The notes under the pieces are model-generated. The model ran no database searches. It had not been told where the DNA came from and saw nothing but the letters and a program-made list of their open reading frames with translations. Below, in pieces: positions 28,314-37,777 of a stretch of 64,000 nucleotides of DNA. The stretch is from NCBI GenBank assembly GCA_963800255.1, contig CAWDAK010000008.1, positions 186,001 to 250,000 on the forward strand, written 5' to 3'. Position numbers and translations under genes: made by a program. The DNA comes from DATFVA01 sp963800255 (GTDB lineage: Bacteria; Bacteroidota; Ignavibacteria; Ignavibacteriales; Ignavibacteriaceae). Positions within the stretch are counted from its first letter, which is position 1; each line of letters opens with the position of its first letter.

Positions 28314-30767
28314 TTATGGACAGAAGTCACCATTACATCCTTGATATCCTATATCAGACAAGAAGTTACACCACCAACTTTGTTGTCTTGCCCAATTTAG
28401 AATATTTTGCTCAATGGCATCATATTCCGGTCTGGCAAGTTCATCTGCTTCAAGTTCGGAATTTGGTATACCTTGTTCGTTTACATCACCTATTATCGAA
28501 AGTTTACTTGCATCAAAAACTTGATATCTTAAATTATCTTTTATCAGATCTTTCTTTTTGATTAAGAAACCTGGGTGACCAATTATGGCATTTAATGCAT
28601 CTTCTGGACATTTATAAACAGATTTGGGAGAATCATAATTGGATAGTCCACCCAGTCCCATCTTGTCAGCCATCTTTTGTTTTATTGATGATATTGGAAA
28701 GTATTTTGTTCCACCATCTCTTATTTGTTTGATATGTACACTTTCGTGAGCAAAAATTCCTGAATAAAAATAATATTTATAGGGAGGATTTTGATTAATC
28801 TGACGATATGGACCTTTCTTCCACCATTTTAATGTCACCATTACATTAGTAAAGTCATTACAGTTTTTAATATTTGCAGCTAATAGATTTGGACTAGAAC
28901 CATTTCCCAGATTAACATAACCGAGATTACCAGGTTCTTCAGTACAAATATCCCTGAAAATTGGAACTCTCATATTCTCAACGCTAAAATGCCATTTGGT
29001 TTCATTTGGAATAGAGGAATTTTCAAGGCAGGCTATAACTTTCATATCCTCTAACAGCCCGTATATTTTTTCAATGGGAAGTGCATAATTACCTATATAA
29101 GGCATAATATAGGTTTTACCAAAATCCAAAGGTTGATTTACTAATAGAACATCAAAATTACAAGCACTCCCGGTACTTGCTATTTGAGAATTTCCTTCAT
29201 CATCTATCCATTCCCAATGCTCATTCTCTTGTAATGTAGTAGTTACTCCAACATCTTCAAAAATTGGTGGGATCCAATTATTACATTCAACAATTTCCTC
29301 ATTACACTCATCCCACTCAACCACCACTTCACCATAACCAATAAGGGTTGTCGGTTCAGGGATAATAATAAAGTTTGGCTCAACCGAATCTCCTCTAATC
29401 TTCCCACTTTTCTCGGAAATTTTATTTAATCCTTTGTAATTGTTTTTTCTTTTAACCGGACTTGCAACCGCTGGTAAACCTCCTTCAACAGTTGTTACCT
29501 TTATTTTAATCTTTGCTGATTCAACTCCTATACTATCCTTTGCAATTATTTTGAAACCCTGCGGTATTTGGGTAAAAGCAGATAGTGTATCACCGCTAAG
29601 GCTGTCAAGCAAAACTCCGTATTCTGCTCCTTCTATAATTTCCACATCAAAGAGTTGATCTGGATAAAATTCTTCATAACCGTAGGGTAATATTTTCTTA
29701 ACAATTACTTTTGTCGTATCTCCGGGTGAGATCGTAGGATTAGAAAATTCAACTAACAACTGGTCCGGCGGGTTCTCGTTATGCCTAACCGGGAAACTGA
29801 ATTCAACTGTGTTTACTTCAGGATCAGAAGGAATACATTGTATTGTAACTATTCCAGGCTGGTTTTCATCGGGTTGTGTACCGTCTGCAATATATTTATA
29901 TCTTTGTCCGAAAATAAATCCAGCACCGTTTTCAGTATAAATATCAGTAAAGTCTAATCCTCCTGTTTGTGTTTCGGTATCATATAATTGTCCGTATTCC
30001 TGTCCATTTGTTATTTCCAGGTTAAAGCTGATATCAGAAGGAAATTTGCCTCCGCATCTGTAACAACCCGGATTACCCTGGTAATAAGTTGCCGGTAATT
30101 GTGCATATATATCTATCGGACGGCTGTAAAGATGAGGTAATGTGTCGGTGTCGGTTAAATTATTTAAGTTGAGAATAGGAGTTTCTACAATTGAATGGAA
30201 AAATATATCGTCACCACCCTGATATGATCTTTTCATTATTATCTCAGTTCCCGGAGGAATATCTCTTGCAAAATGTAAAGTATAAAATGATGGGAACTGC
30301 TTCTGCTCGTTTCTGCAATTTTCATTTCCTGCCCATTCGCCTGTGCCGATTAAATCCTCTCCTAAAATATTAGTCAGTACACTGCCAATAATTTGAGGTT
30401 CAATAAAAACTCCGGTTTCCGGATCTGTATAGCCTGCTTTCTGAATCCAGCAATATTCTTCTCCCTCAGTTATTTCAATATCATAGTAAACATCAGGCAG
30501 AAGAGCATAATTACTAAAATAATTTGCCTGGTAATTGAATAACTGCTGGTAAGGATCAATAAATAATATACTGCCATTCCATATAACCTGGTATGGATTG
30601 TAGAAGTCGGTCGAAACGTACCAGGGTCCGCAGGGTGTATATTCTGCAACTGGATAGTTAGCAACTATTTTCTGAGGATCAATTTCCACTCTGTCCTCAA
30701 TTATTGTTTGCGCAAATGATAAAGAAGAAACTAAAAGTGTAAAGAGAATAATAGTGGTTCTATTCAT
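28314..30767 (-). CDS. X4: type I exported protein with HExxH C-terminal domain (intact)
   Basis: This 817-residue reference copy has a signal peptide MNRTTIILFTLLVSSLSFAQ, then the type I region (about 25-440) with several Cys pairs (TPCGPWY, EEYCWIQ, NPGCYRCGG) and an Ig-like segment (ATIS/PTISPGDTTKVIVKK). The junction IGYGEVVVE, CNEEIVEC is at about 485-505. In the variable domain are CLENSSIPNETKWHF, RVPIFRDIC, HESVH at 674-678, YKCPEDALNA, and SELEADELARPEY near the C-terminus, then WARQQSWWCN. HExxH plus ExxAD fits a gluzincin-like zinc site. It is Sec-exported, with no T9SS tail. It heads an X4-Y4 transcript behind the 30812 promoter. Confidence 0.85.
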   Translation of the reverse strand: MNRTTIILFTLLVSSLSFAQTIIEDRVEIDPQKIVANYPVAEYTPCGPWYVSTDFYNPYQVIWNGSILFIDPYQQLFNYQANYFSNYALLPDVYYDIEITEGEEYCWIQKAGYTDPETGVFIEPQIIGSVLTNILGEDLIGTGEWAGNENCRNEQKQFPSFYTLHFARDIPPGTEIIMKRSYQGGDDIFFHSIVETPILNLNNLTDTDTLPHLYSRPIDIYAQLPATYYQGNPGCYRCGGKFPSDISFNLEITNGQEYGQLYDTETQTGGLDFTDIYTENGAGFIFGQRYKYIADGTQPDENQPGIVTIQCIPSDPEVNTVEFSFPVRHNENPPDQLLVEFSNPTISPGDTTKVIVKKILPYGYEEFYPDQLFDVEIIEGAEYGVLLDSLSGDTLSAFTQIPQGFKIIAKDSIGVESAKIKIKVTTVEGGLPAVASPVKRKNNYKGLNKISEKSGKIRGDSVEPNFIIIPEPTTLIGYGEVVVEWDECNEEIVECNNWIPPIFEDVGVTTTLQENEHWEWIDDEGNSQIASTGSACNFDVLLVNQPLDFGKTYIMPYIGNYALPIEKIYGLLEDMKVIACLENSSIPNETKWHFSVENMRVPIFRDICTEEPGNLGYVNLGNGSSPNLLAANIKNCNDFTNVMVTLKWWKKGPYRQINQNPPYKYYFYSGIFAHESVHIKQIRDGGTKYFPISSIKQKMADKMGLGGLSNYDSPKSVYKCPEDALNAIIGHPGFLIKKKDLIKDNLRYQVFDASKLSIIGDVNEQGIPNSELEADELARPEYDAIEQNILNWARQQSWWCNFLSDIGYQGCNGDFCP

Positions 30768-30811
30768 AAAGGCTCCCCGTAGTCTGAATTTGATCCCATT
30801 TATTTTGTTGA

Positions 30812-30840
30812 ATATTATGGAAAGAAAAGGTAATAATCAA
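30812..30840 (-). promoter_or_regulatory. promoter of X4-Y4
   Basis: On the minus strand, TTGATT (30840-30835), a 17-bp spacer and TAATAT (30817-30812) lie about 45 bp from the X4 ATG. A GGGGAGCCTTTATG translation start follows. Confidence 0.6.
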
Positions 30841-31229
30841 GTAAATTTTCGTTAATAAAGTTAATTCTTAACAACGTTAACGCGTATTTATTCATTTTTA
30901 ACAGGTTTGTCGAATTTAACTACACAACAGGCAATCAAATTGGTGCAGCAACTTTACATCTTCTCTATTACTTTCCTCTTTCCTCTATCCCGATAAATGT
31001 AACTTCTATTCATCCCTCCCTTAAATTATTCTCCCTTATTAAATATTCTTTGGCTGTTATTAGTATTAATGAACTTAACTTCGGAGAGAGTTCATATGAA
31101 TTTTCTAATTCCCAGATGAACTCTCCTTCCGAACTTTTTATTTGCTGCCTGTTTATTAAGCTTCTTCTTAAATTCATTTATCACCTCAGTTTTTTGTTAA
31201 TTTAATATTTTCTGAGGCGACATATGTCG
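30841..31229. repeat. intergenic repeat block between Z3 and X4
   Basis: This block shares the TTAACAACGTTAACGCG palindrome and the GAGAGTTCAT/ATGAACTCTC hairpin (about 31085-31136) with the other gaps. It then diverges: near the Z3 stop it has CCTCAG (31184) pairing with CTGAGG (31212) and a perfect palindrome CGACATATGTCG (31218-31229) directly after the stop codon. The same version is found at 36636-37024. No gene is seen. Confidence 0.7.
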
Positions 31230-31850
31230 TTATTTCAGAAGCAGCATTTTCTTTATACTTACATACTTCTCTGCTGTTAACCTGTATATGTACATTCCGC
31301 TCGCGTACCTGTTTGCATTAAACTTTATTTCCTTATATCCTGCATCCTGTTTCTCATTTACCAGGGTTACAACTTCATTTCCCAATACATCGTATATTTT
31401 TAGCGATACATTTGATGTTGAAGGAAGCTGGTATTGTATTGTAGTTGCAGGATTAAAGGGATTCGGGAAGTTTTGCTCAAGCCTGAACTCACTTGGTGCA
31501 AGAAAATTAAGCACAAAGGTTTTCATCATCATAATGCCGTTTACATCTCCTATGGAAAACTCGATTGAGTCTTTTGTGTTTACAGGTGCGTTCCGTTTTA
31601 CTTCAAATCTGAAAGTTGCTTCTTTTTCTTGAGTGGCTTCAATAATCGAAATTGTATCGGTTTCATTCTCAAAATTAAGGGCGGGGCTTTTTCTTAAAAG
31701 ATTAACGACCACATTATCGGCGTTGTTTTTATCCGAAATATTAGCTACTGTAAGTTTTATCTGGTTGCCTTTTGTTCCCGGCTGTAAATCATAAACTGTT
31801 TGTGCACCTGCAACAGCAATCAACAATAAAACAAATATCATTGTTTTCAT
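31230..31850 (-). CDS. Z3: small T9SS type A sorting-domain protein of the array
   Basis: This 206-residue Z paralogue is nearly identical to Z2 (LPSTSNVSLKIYDVLGNEVV), with a few changes: NADNVVVNLL, KTFVLNF and an altered end (YVSIKKMLLLK). Signal peptide, beta-sandwich domain and T9SS type A tail are all intact. It is the last gene of X5-Y5-Z3. Downstream it has the palindrome CGACATATGTCG rather than the tRNA-linked flank of Z1 and Z2, so the Z genes fall into two flank classes (Z1/Z2 and Z3/Z4). Confidence 0.85.
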   Translation of the reverse strand: MKTMIFVLLLIAVAGAQTVYDLQPGTKGNQIKLTVANISDKNNADNVVVNLLRKSPALNFENETDTISIIEATQEKEATFRFEVKRNAPVNTKDSIEFSIGDVNGIMMMKTFVLNFLAPSEFRLEQNFPNPFNPATTIQYQLPSTSNVSLKIYDVLGNEVVTLVNEKQDAGYKEIKFNANRYASGMYIYRLTAEKYVSIKKMLLLK

Positions 31851-31982
31851 TTTAAACCTCTTTTTTTGTGTTGTCCCAAAGAGACTTTAATTTCATTTAC
31901 TTTCTTTCCTGCTATAAATATTTCGCTCCTCCAAAGGAATTCTTCGGACTACAGAGCTTTTTTCTTGTCTACTTAAGCCAGC

Positions 31983-34112
31983 CTACTGCAGACTTAAAAT
32001 AATATGTACAATATTGTTTACCGAAAGGTCCTGCTGAACATCCTGGTGAACTGTACCTAGTATTGCCCGGAATGACAGGTTTGCAGGAAGTAGCTCTTTG
32101 GTTATTTCACCATTCGAATTTGTTAAGCCGATTTCTCTCCACCGCTATGGGGACCCGAGTAATATTTTACATCTGCGTTATTTACCGGCTGGTTCTGTTG
32201 ATCCTTTACCTGTACTGTGCAGAGAACAGTTGAGAATGTAACTGTTGGATTAGTATTTAAATCCTGCTGCTTATCTGTAGAAACATATTCATAGGTCATT
32301 CTGAAGCTGTAATTATTCGGCAGCAGCTCTTTATTAGACAACTCCATTTACAGTTGTACCGAAGTCTCTCCACGCTCCCGCATAGTATTGAACCGTTCCC
32401 TGGTCTATTAAGCTGCCTGTACTGTTTTGTAATTGTACAGCTGCATTAACTGTCTGGAATATTACAGTCGCATTTGAACTTATATCCTGCTGTTTATCGT
32501 TGCTGCCATACTCATACGTCATTCTGAAACTATAGTTAACTGGTAGAAGTTCTTTTGATGCAACTCCATTAACAGTTGTACCGAAATCTCTCCACGCACC
32601 TGCATAATATTTTACAGTTCCTTCGTCAATTAATTGTCCTGAACTATTTTCTAATTCTACTTTGGTATTAATTGTATGGAATATATATGTGTTGTTTTGT
32701 GCAGGAACATTATTAACTGTTTGGTTTGCTCCCTCATAAAACACTCTGACACTTACATTTGGTTTTGTAGTTATGACAGTAAATGTCCCATCACCGTTGT
32801 CCAAAGCATCCTTCCAGCTTGTATCATAATATTTAACGTTGCTCGCGTGTATTTGTGTTCCTTCGCTGTTTTTTAGATTAACGAGGAGGTTGGGATTTTG
32901 CTGCTGTTCCGGCAGCCTGTCTAAAATATATTGAGCATTCCAGTGGAGAAACTTCCAGCCTTCGAGTGTTACAAATCGTGGATCGGGATTAAGTGAATCT
33001 GCATAAACTAAATCAACAGTGTCCTGAAATGATTTGATTTCTGATCTGCAAGCGAGGGAATCACTATTTTGTATATTTATTTTGGCTGTAGTTAATTTAT
33101 TTTTGAGTCCATTTGAAAAAGTCAAATCGCCGAGCCATACATAGGTCGACATACTATCAATATAATTTTGTAAATTATTTAACAATTCATAAGTTGATTG
33201 AGTGTCTGGCGGTGGGGGCTGAAAAGATTTAACTTCGTATTGAATTAAGCTTTTTATTGTGTCATTAGGTTCAGTTTGGTAATAATTTTCAACAAATTCA
33301 TAGTCTGAAGGAGTTGCAAATCCTAGTAATAATACCTTAACTAGATATAATCTTAATTCGCTGTTTGGTTCTGTTAAGAGCGTTTCTTTAACTAATCCAT
33401 CCAAATCAAATTTATCTGCATATCTGCTAAAATAAAATTGTAGCAAACCCCTTTTTGCCTGTGGATTGGTTATTGTTTTAAATAGCTGAACCATTTCAGG
33501 AATTTCTTCTTCTCCGAATGCCTGGGCAAGAGTTAATGAATAGGCAAAAACCGCATACTCATCCTCGGCATTATTCATTGCTGTCATCATTTCTTGCTTT
33601 GCTTGTTCCTTATAGTCTGGTCTATGTTGATATATATAAGGTAATAAATCGATCCCGTATGAATAGCTCATTCCCTGTGCTTTGTCGCTTTCAATAAGTT
33701 CAAAAACTTCATCTACTTTGGAAAAATCATTAAGCTTATAGAGTAATTCTATAACATTTACTTTAGTATCTAAAATGTTACAGCAAGTTAAGTCGTTATA
33801 CTTTTCATTTCCTTGAGTATTTAGCGAGTCCAGATAGCTCAAACAATATTCATGGGCTAATGATGAATTAAATCTAACCAATGCTTTTAAAAACCATCTC
33901 TGATTTCTGCAATTTTGATTCCAAAAATTTTGTTCTAGTTTTGGTAAAGTTTCAATTAGGTTAAGCCGCATTATGTTATCAATCGTGCTTGATAAATCAT
34001 AAGTACTGTCTAATGGAGTTATATAAAAATCATTTATTTCTTCTTGAGTCAAACCATTTTGTCCATTTACAAAAGGAATGAACAACAACATTATTAAGAA
34101 TATCTTTTTCAT
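31983..34112 (-). CDS. Y5: exported HEAT-like/beta-repeat protein, with two frame-breaking insertions
   Basis: Intact-looking from 34112 to about 32335: signal peptide MKKIFLIMLLFIPFVNGQ, then a HEAT-like half unlike the other Y copies (SYGIDLLPYIYQHRPDYKEQ, VFAYSLTLAQAFGEEEIPEM, LRLYLVKVLLLGFATPSDY), then the common linker and the first two sandwich repeats. An extra A at about 32336 (TTAGACAAC against TTAGCAAC in Y1) breaks the third repeat. A second lesion near 32145-32155 inserts several bases (CGCTATGGGGACCC replacing GCACCT), giving the frame 32347-32123 a premature stop. Homology to the usual C-terminus continues to the TTA/CTA stop region at about 31983. It starts 11 bp after the X5 stop. 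Confidence 0.7.
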
Positions 34113-34123
34113 TTCTTCTCTCC

Positions 34124-36562
34124 TTAAAGATTTTTTCTGTAAATCTTAAACGGCGTCCAATCTTTTATATGATACATACATGTATTATCATTGTAATCTT
34201 CACGGGTTGTTAATATACTTTGATATTTTGTGATTTTATTTTGTACCCGATCACTCCAGTGAGCAAATAACTCTCTTACCCTATAGATTTTTTCTCCTTC
34301 AAAATATATTTGTACAGTACCTTCATACCAATTATCCTTATGAAAATTCATAAATTCCTTCATTGCATTCTTTATGTATCCCTCTCCCTTCTTTTTTGCT
34401 TCGTCATAATTTTTTATTAATCCAGAACATTTCTGAACAACACTCAGGTGTTCTTTAAGTGTTTTAGTAACTGGAAATCCATCAGTCCCATTAACTGTAA
34501 GTTTTTCTTTATCAAATTTTTCATTGGCATATCTTGTGGCATCTCTTACATGATATTTTTCATGCTCATATATTACATCAATTATTGAATATTGCACATC
34601 ATATTTTTCCCAAATACTGGGTACGGGTTCGCCAATTTCTGCCGGATAATAGCGTGTTAATTCAAAGTCAGTGAGTGCTTTGCAAATTTCACCTTCCGGG
34701 ATTTCATATAATTGAGTTTCTGAGGTTATCGGCTTTGAAAGATTTTCACATTCTGAAATTATGAAATTAATGTAAAGTAAATCATCTTCATTGTTTATTG
34801 TTTTTAACTTGTACTGATACGCACCTTCACCATTATTAATCTCCTCATTGTAACATGTTTCTATATTATAAGGTGAATAAAATTCATCTTCTACAGGAAC
34901 AGGAAGGTTAGGAGGATTGACAGAATAAAGTTTTATCCATCCGTCGTAACGTATCCAGGTAAAACCAGAGCCTGTGACTTGTTTACAAAGATTTCTGCCA
35001 ATAAAGCCGGGTCGAATATATTCATTTCTAAATTCAACATTAGAACCAAATCCAGACGGAGGTTCAACCTGTGTTGAACATTTAGGAACATTCCTTCCAC
35101 ACTCATCCCCCACCACCACCACTTCACCATAACCAACAAGTGTTGTCGGTTCAGGGATAATAATAAAGTTTGGCTCAACCGAATCTCCTCTAATCTTCCC
35201 ACTTTTCTCTGAAATTTTATTTAATCCTTCGTAATTGTTTTTTCTTTTAACCGGATTTGCAACCGGCGGTAAGCCTCCCTCAACAGTTGTTACCTTTATT
35301 TTAATCTTTGCTGATTCAACTCCTATACTATCCTTTGCAATTATTTTGAAACCCTGCGGTATTTGGGTAAAAGCAGATAGTGTATCACCGCTAAGGCTGT
35401 CAAGCAAAACTCCGTATTCTGCTCCTTCTATAATTTCCACATCAAAGAGTTGATCAGGATAAAATTCTTCATAACCGTAGGGTAATATTTTCTTTACAAT
35501 TACTCTTGTAGTATCTCCGGGTGAGATCGTAGGATTAGAAAATTCAACTAACAACTGGTCCGGCGGGTTCTCGTTATGCCTAACCGGGAAACTAAACTCA
35601 ACTGTATTTATTTCAGGATCAGAAGGAATACATTGTATTGTAACTATTCCAGGCTGGTTTTCATCGGGTTGTGTACCGTCTGCAATATATTTAAATCTTT
35701 GTCCGAAAATAAATCCAGCACCGTTTTCAGTATAAATATCAGTAAAGTCTAATCCTCCTGTTTGTGTTTCGGTATCATATAATTGTCCGTATTCCTGTCC
35801 ATTTGTTATTTCCAGGTTAAAGCTGATATCAGAAGGAAATTTGCCTCCGCATCTGTAACAACCCGGATTACCCTGGTAATAAGTTGCCGGTAATTGTGCA
35901 TATATATCTATCGGACGGCTGTAAAGATGAGGTAATGTGTCGGTGTCGGTTAAATTATTTAAGTTGAGAATAGGAGTTTCTACAATTGAATGGAAAAATA
36001 TATCGTCACCACCCTGATATGATCTTTTCATTATTATCTCAGTTCCCGGAGGAATATCTCTTGCAAAATGTAAAGTATAAAATGATGGGAACTGCTTCTG
36101 CTCGTTTCTGCAATTTTCATTTCCTGCCCATTCGCCTGTGCCGATTAAATCCTCTCCTAAAATATTAGTCAGTACACTGCCAATAATTTGAGGTTCAATA
36201 AAAACTCCGGTTTCCGGATCTGTATAGCCTGCTTTCTGAATCCAGCAATATTCTTCTCCCTCAGTTATTTTAATATCATAGTAAACATCAGGCAGAAGAG
36301 CATAATTACTAAAATAATTTGCCTGGTAATTGAATAACTGCTGGTAAGGATCGATAAATAATATACTGCCATTCCATATAACCTGGTATGGATTGTAGAA
36401 GTCGGTCGAAACGTACCAGGGTCCGCAGGGTGTATATTCTGCAACTGGATAGTTAGCAACTATTTTCTGAGGATCTATTTCCACTCTGTCCTCAATTATT
36501 GTTTGCGCAAATGATAAAGAAGAAACTAAAAGTGTAAAGAGAATAATAGTGGTTCTATTCAT
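34124..36562 (-). CDS. X5: type I exported protein with a different HExxH C-terminal domain
   Basis: This 812-residue protein carries the invariant type I region (signal peptide MNRTTIILFTLLVSSLSFAQ; PQKIVANYPVAEY onward) up to VGYGEVVVVGDEC. After that the sequence departs from all other copies (GRNVPKCSTQVEPPSGFGSN, FTWIRYDGWIKLYS). It still has HEKYH at 667-671 inside DVIYEHEKYHVRDATRYA, but I see no clear ExxAD; the later RVRELFAHWSDRV might supply a ligand. The C-terminal domain is thus a second family with the same metal motif on the same front end. It heads X5-Y5-Z3, and its partner Y5 is likewise the odd one out among the Y proteins. Confidence 0.85.
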   Translation of the reverse strand: MNRTTIILFTLLVSSLSFAQTIIEDRVEIDPQKIVANYPVAEYTPCGPWYVSTDFYNPYQVIWNGSILFIDPYQQLFNYQANYFSNYALLPDVYYDIKITEGEEYCWIQKAGYTDPETGVFIEPQIIGSVLTNILGEDLIGTGEWAGNENCRNEQKQFPSFYTLHFARDIPPGTEIIMKRSYQGGDDIFFHSIVETPILNLNNLTDTDTLPHLYSRPIDIYAQLPATYYQGNPGCYRCGGKFPSDISFNLEITNGQEYGQLYDTETQTGGLDFTDIYTENGAGFIFGQRFKYIADGTQPDENQPGIVTIQCIPSDPEINTVEFSFPVRHNENPPDQLLVEFSNPTISPGDTTRVIVKKILPYGYEEFYPDQLFDVEIIEGAEYGVLLDSLSGDTLSAFTQIPQGFKIIAKDSIGVESAKIKIKVTTVEGGLPPVANPVKRKNNYEGLNKISEKSGKIRGDSVEPNFIIIPEPTTLVGYGEVVVVGDECGRNVPKCSTQVEPPSGFGSNVEFRNEYIRPGFIGRNLCKQVTGSGFTWIRYDGWIKLYSVNPPNLPVPVEDEFYSPYNIETCYNEEINNGEGAYQYKLKTINNEDDLLYINFIISECENLSKPITSETQLYEIPEGEICKALTDFELTRYYPAEIGEPVPSIWEKYDVQYSIIDVIYEHEKYHVRDATRYANEKFDKEKLTVNGTDGFPVTKTLKEHLSVVQKCSGLIKNYDEAKKKGEGYIKNAMKEFMNFHKDNWYEGTVQIYFEGEKIYRVRELFAHWSDRVQNKITKYQSILTTREDYNDNTCMYHIKDWTPFKIYRKNL

Positions 36563-36606
36563 AAAGGCTCCCCGTAGTCTGAATTTGATCCCATTTATTT
36601 TGTTGA

Positions 36607-36635
36607 ATATTATGGAAAGAAAAGGTAATAATCAA
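36607..36635 (-). promoter_or_regulatory. promoter of X5-Y5-Z3
   Basis: On the minus strand, TTGATT (36635-36630), a 17-bp spacer and TAATAT (36612-36607) precede X5 at the same distance as in X3 and X4. Confidence 0.6.
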
Positions 36636-37024
36636 GTAAATTTTCGTTAATAAAGTTAATTCTTAACAACGTTAACGCGTATTTATTCATTTTTAACAGG
36701 TTTGTCGAATTTAACTACACAACAGGCAATCAAATTGGTGCAGCAACTTTACATCTTCTCTATTACTTTCCTCTTTCCTCTATCCCGATAAATGTAACTT
36801 CTATTCATCCCTCCCTTAAATTATTCTCCCTTATTAAATATTCTTTGGCTGTTATTAGTATTAATGAACTTAACTTCGGAGAGAGTTCATATGAATTTTC
36901 TAATTCCCAGATGAACTCTCCTTCCGAACTTTTTATTTGCTGCCTGTTTATTAAGCTTCTTCTTAAATTCATTTATCACCTCAGTTTTTTGTTAATTTAA
37001 TATTTTCTGAGGCGACATATGTCG
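36636..37024. repeat. intergenic repeat block between Z4 and X5
   Basis: This is nearly identical to 30841-31229: the TTAACAACGTTAACGCG palindrome, the inverted-repeat hairpin (about 36880-36931), the CCTCAG/CTGAGG pair and the CGACATATGTCG palindrome next to the Z4 stop. No gene is seen. Confidence 0.7.
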
Positions 37025-37645
37025 TTATTTCACAAGCAGCATTTTCTTTGTACTGACATACTTCTCTGCCGTTAACCTGTATATGTACATTCCGCTTGCA
37101 TACCTGTTAGCATTAAACTTTACTTCTTTATAACCAGCAGCCTGTTTCTCATTTATCAGGGTTAAAACTTCATTTCCCAATACATCGTAGATTTTTAGCG
37201 ATACATTTGATGTTGAAGGAAGCTGGTATTGTATTGTAGTTGCAGGATTAAAGGGATTCGGGAAGTTTTGCTCAAGCCTGAATTCACTTGGGGCAAGAAA
37301 ATTAAGTACAAAGGTTTTCAACATCATAATGCCGTTTACATCTCCTATGGAAAACTCGATTGAGTCTTTTGTATTTACAGGCACATTTCGCTTTACTTCA
37401 AATCTGAAAGTTGCTTCTTTTTCTTGAGTGGCTTCAATAATCGAAATTGTATCGGTTTCATTCTCAAAATTAAGGGCGGGGCTTTTTCTTAAAAGATTAA
37501 CAATCACATTATCGGCGTTGTTTTTATCCGAAATATTAGCTACTGTAAGTTTTATCTGGTTGCCTTTTGTTCCCGGCTGTAAATCATAAACTGTTTGTGC
37601 ACCTGCAACAGCAATCAACAATAAAACAAATATCATTGTTTTCAT
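37025..37645 (-). CDS. Z4: small T9SS type A sorting-domain protein of the array
   Basis: This 206-residue Z paralogue has small differences spread along it (KRNVPVN, IMMLKTFVLNF, NEVLTLINEKQAAGYKEVKF, KKMLLVK). The signal peptide and T9SS tail are intact. It mixes residues typical of Z1 (LINEKQ, KEVKF) with those typical of Z2/Z3 (LPSTSNVSLKIYDVLG), which looks like a recombination mosaic. It is the final gene of the X6-Y6-Z4 unit, 132 bp after Y6. Confidence 0.85.
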   Translation of the reverse strand: MKTMIFVLLLIAVAGAQTVYDLQPGTKGNQIKLTVANISDKNNADNVIVNLLRKSPALNFENETDTISIIEATQEKEATFRFEVKRNVPVNTKDSIEFSIGDVNGIMMLKTFVLNFLAPSEFRLEQNFPNPFNPATTIQYQLPSTSNVSLKIYDVLGNEVLTLINEKQAAGYKEVKFNANRYASGMYIYRLTAEKYVSTKKMLLVK

Positions 37646-37777
37646 TTTAAACCTCTTTTTTTGTGTTGTCCCAAAGAGACTTTAATTTCATTTCTTTCTT
37701 TCCTGCTATAAATATTGTCGCTCCTTCAAAGGAATTCTTCGGACTACAGAGCTTTTTTCTTGTCTACTTAAGACAGC

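Noticed and set aside
14461..36168. Four near-identical 60-codon plus-strand ORFs (14461, 24884, 30191, 35986)
   Set aside because: They lie antisense within the conserved type I region of X and repeat only because X repeats. No ribosome-binding site or independent conservation is visible.
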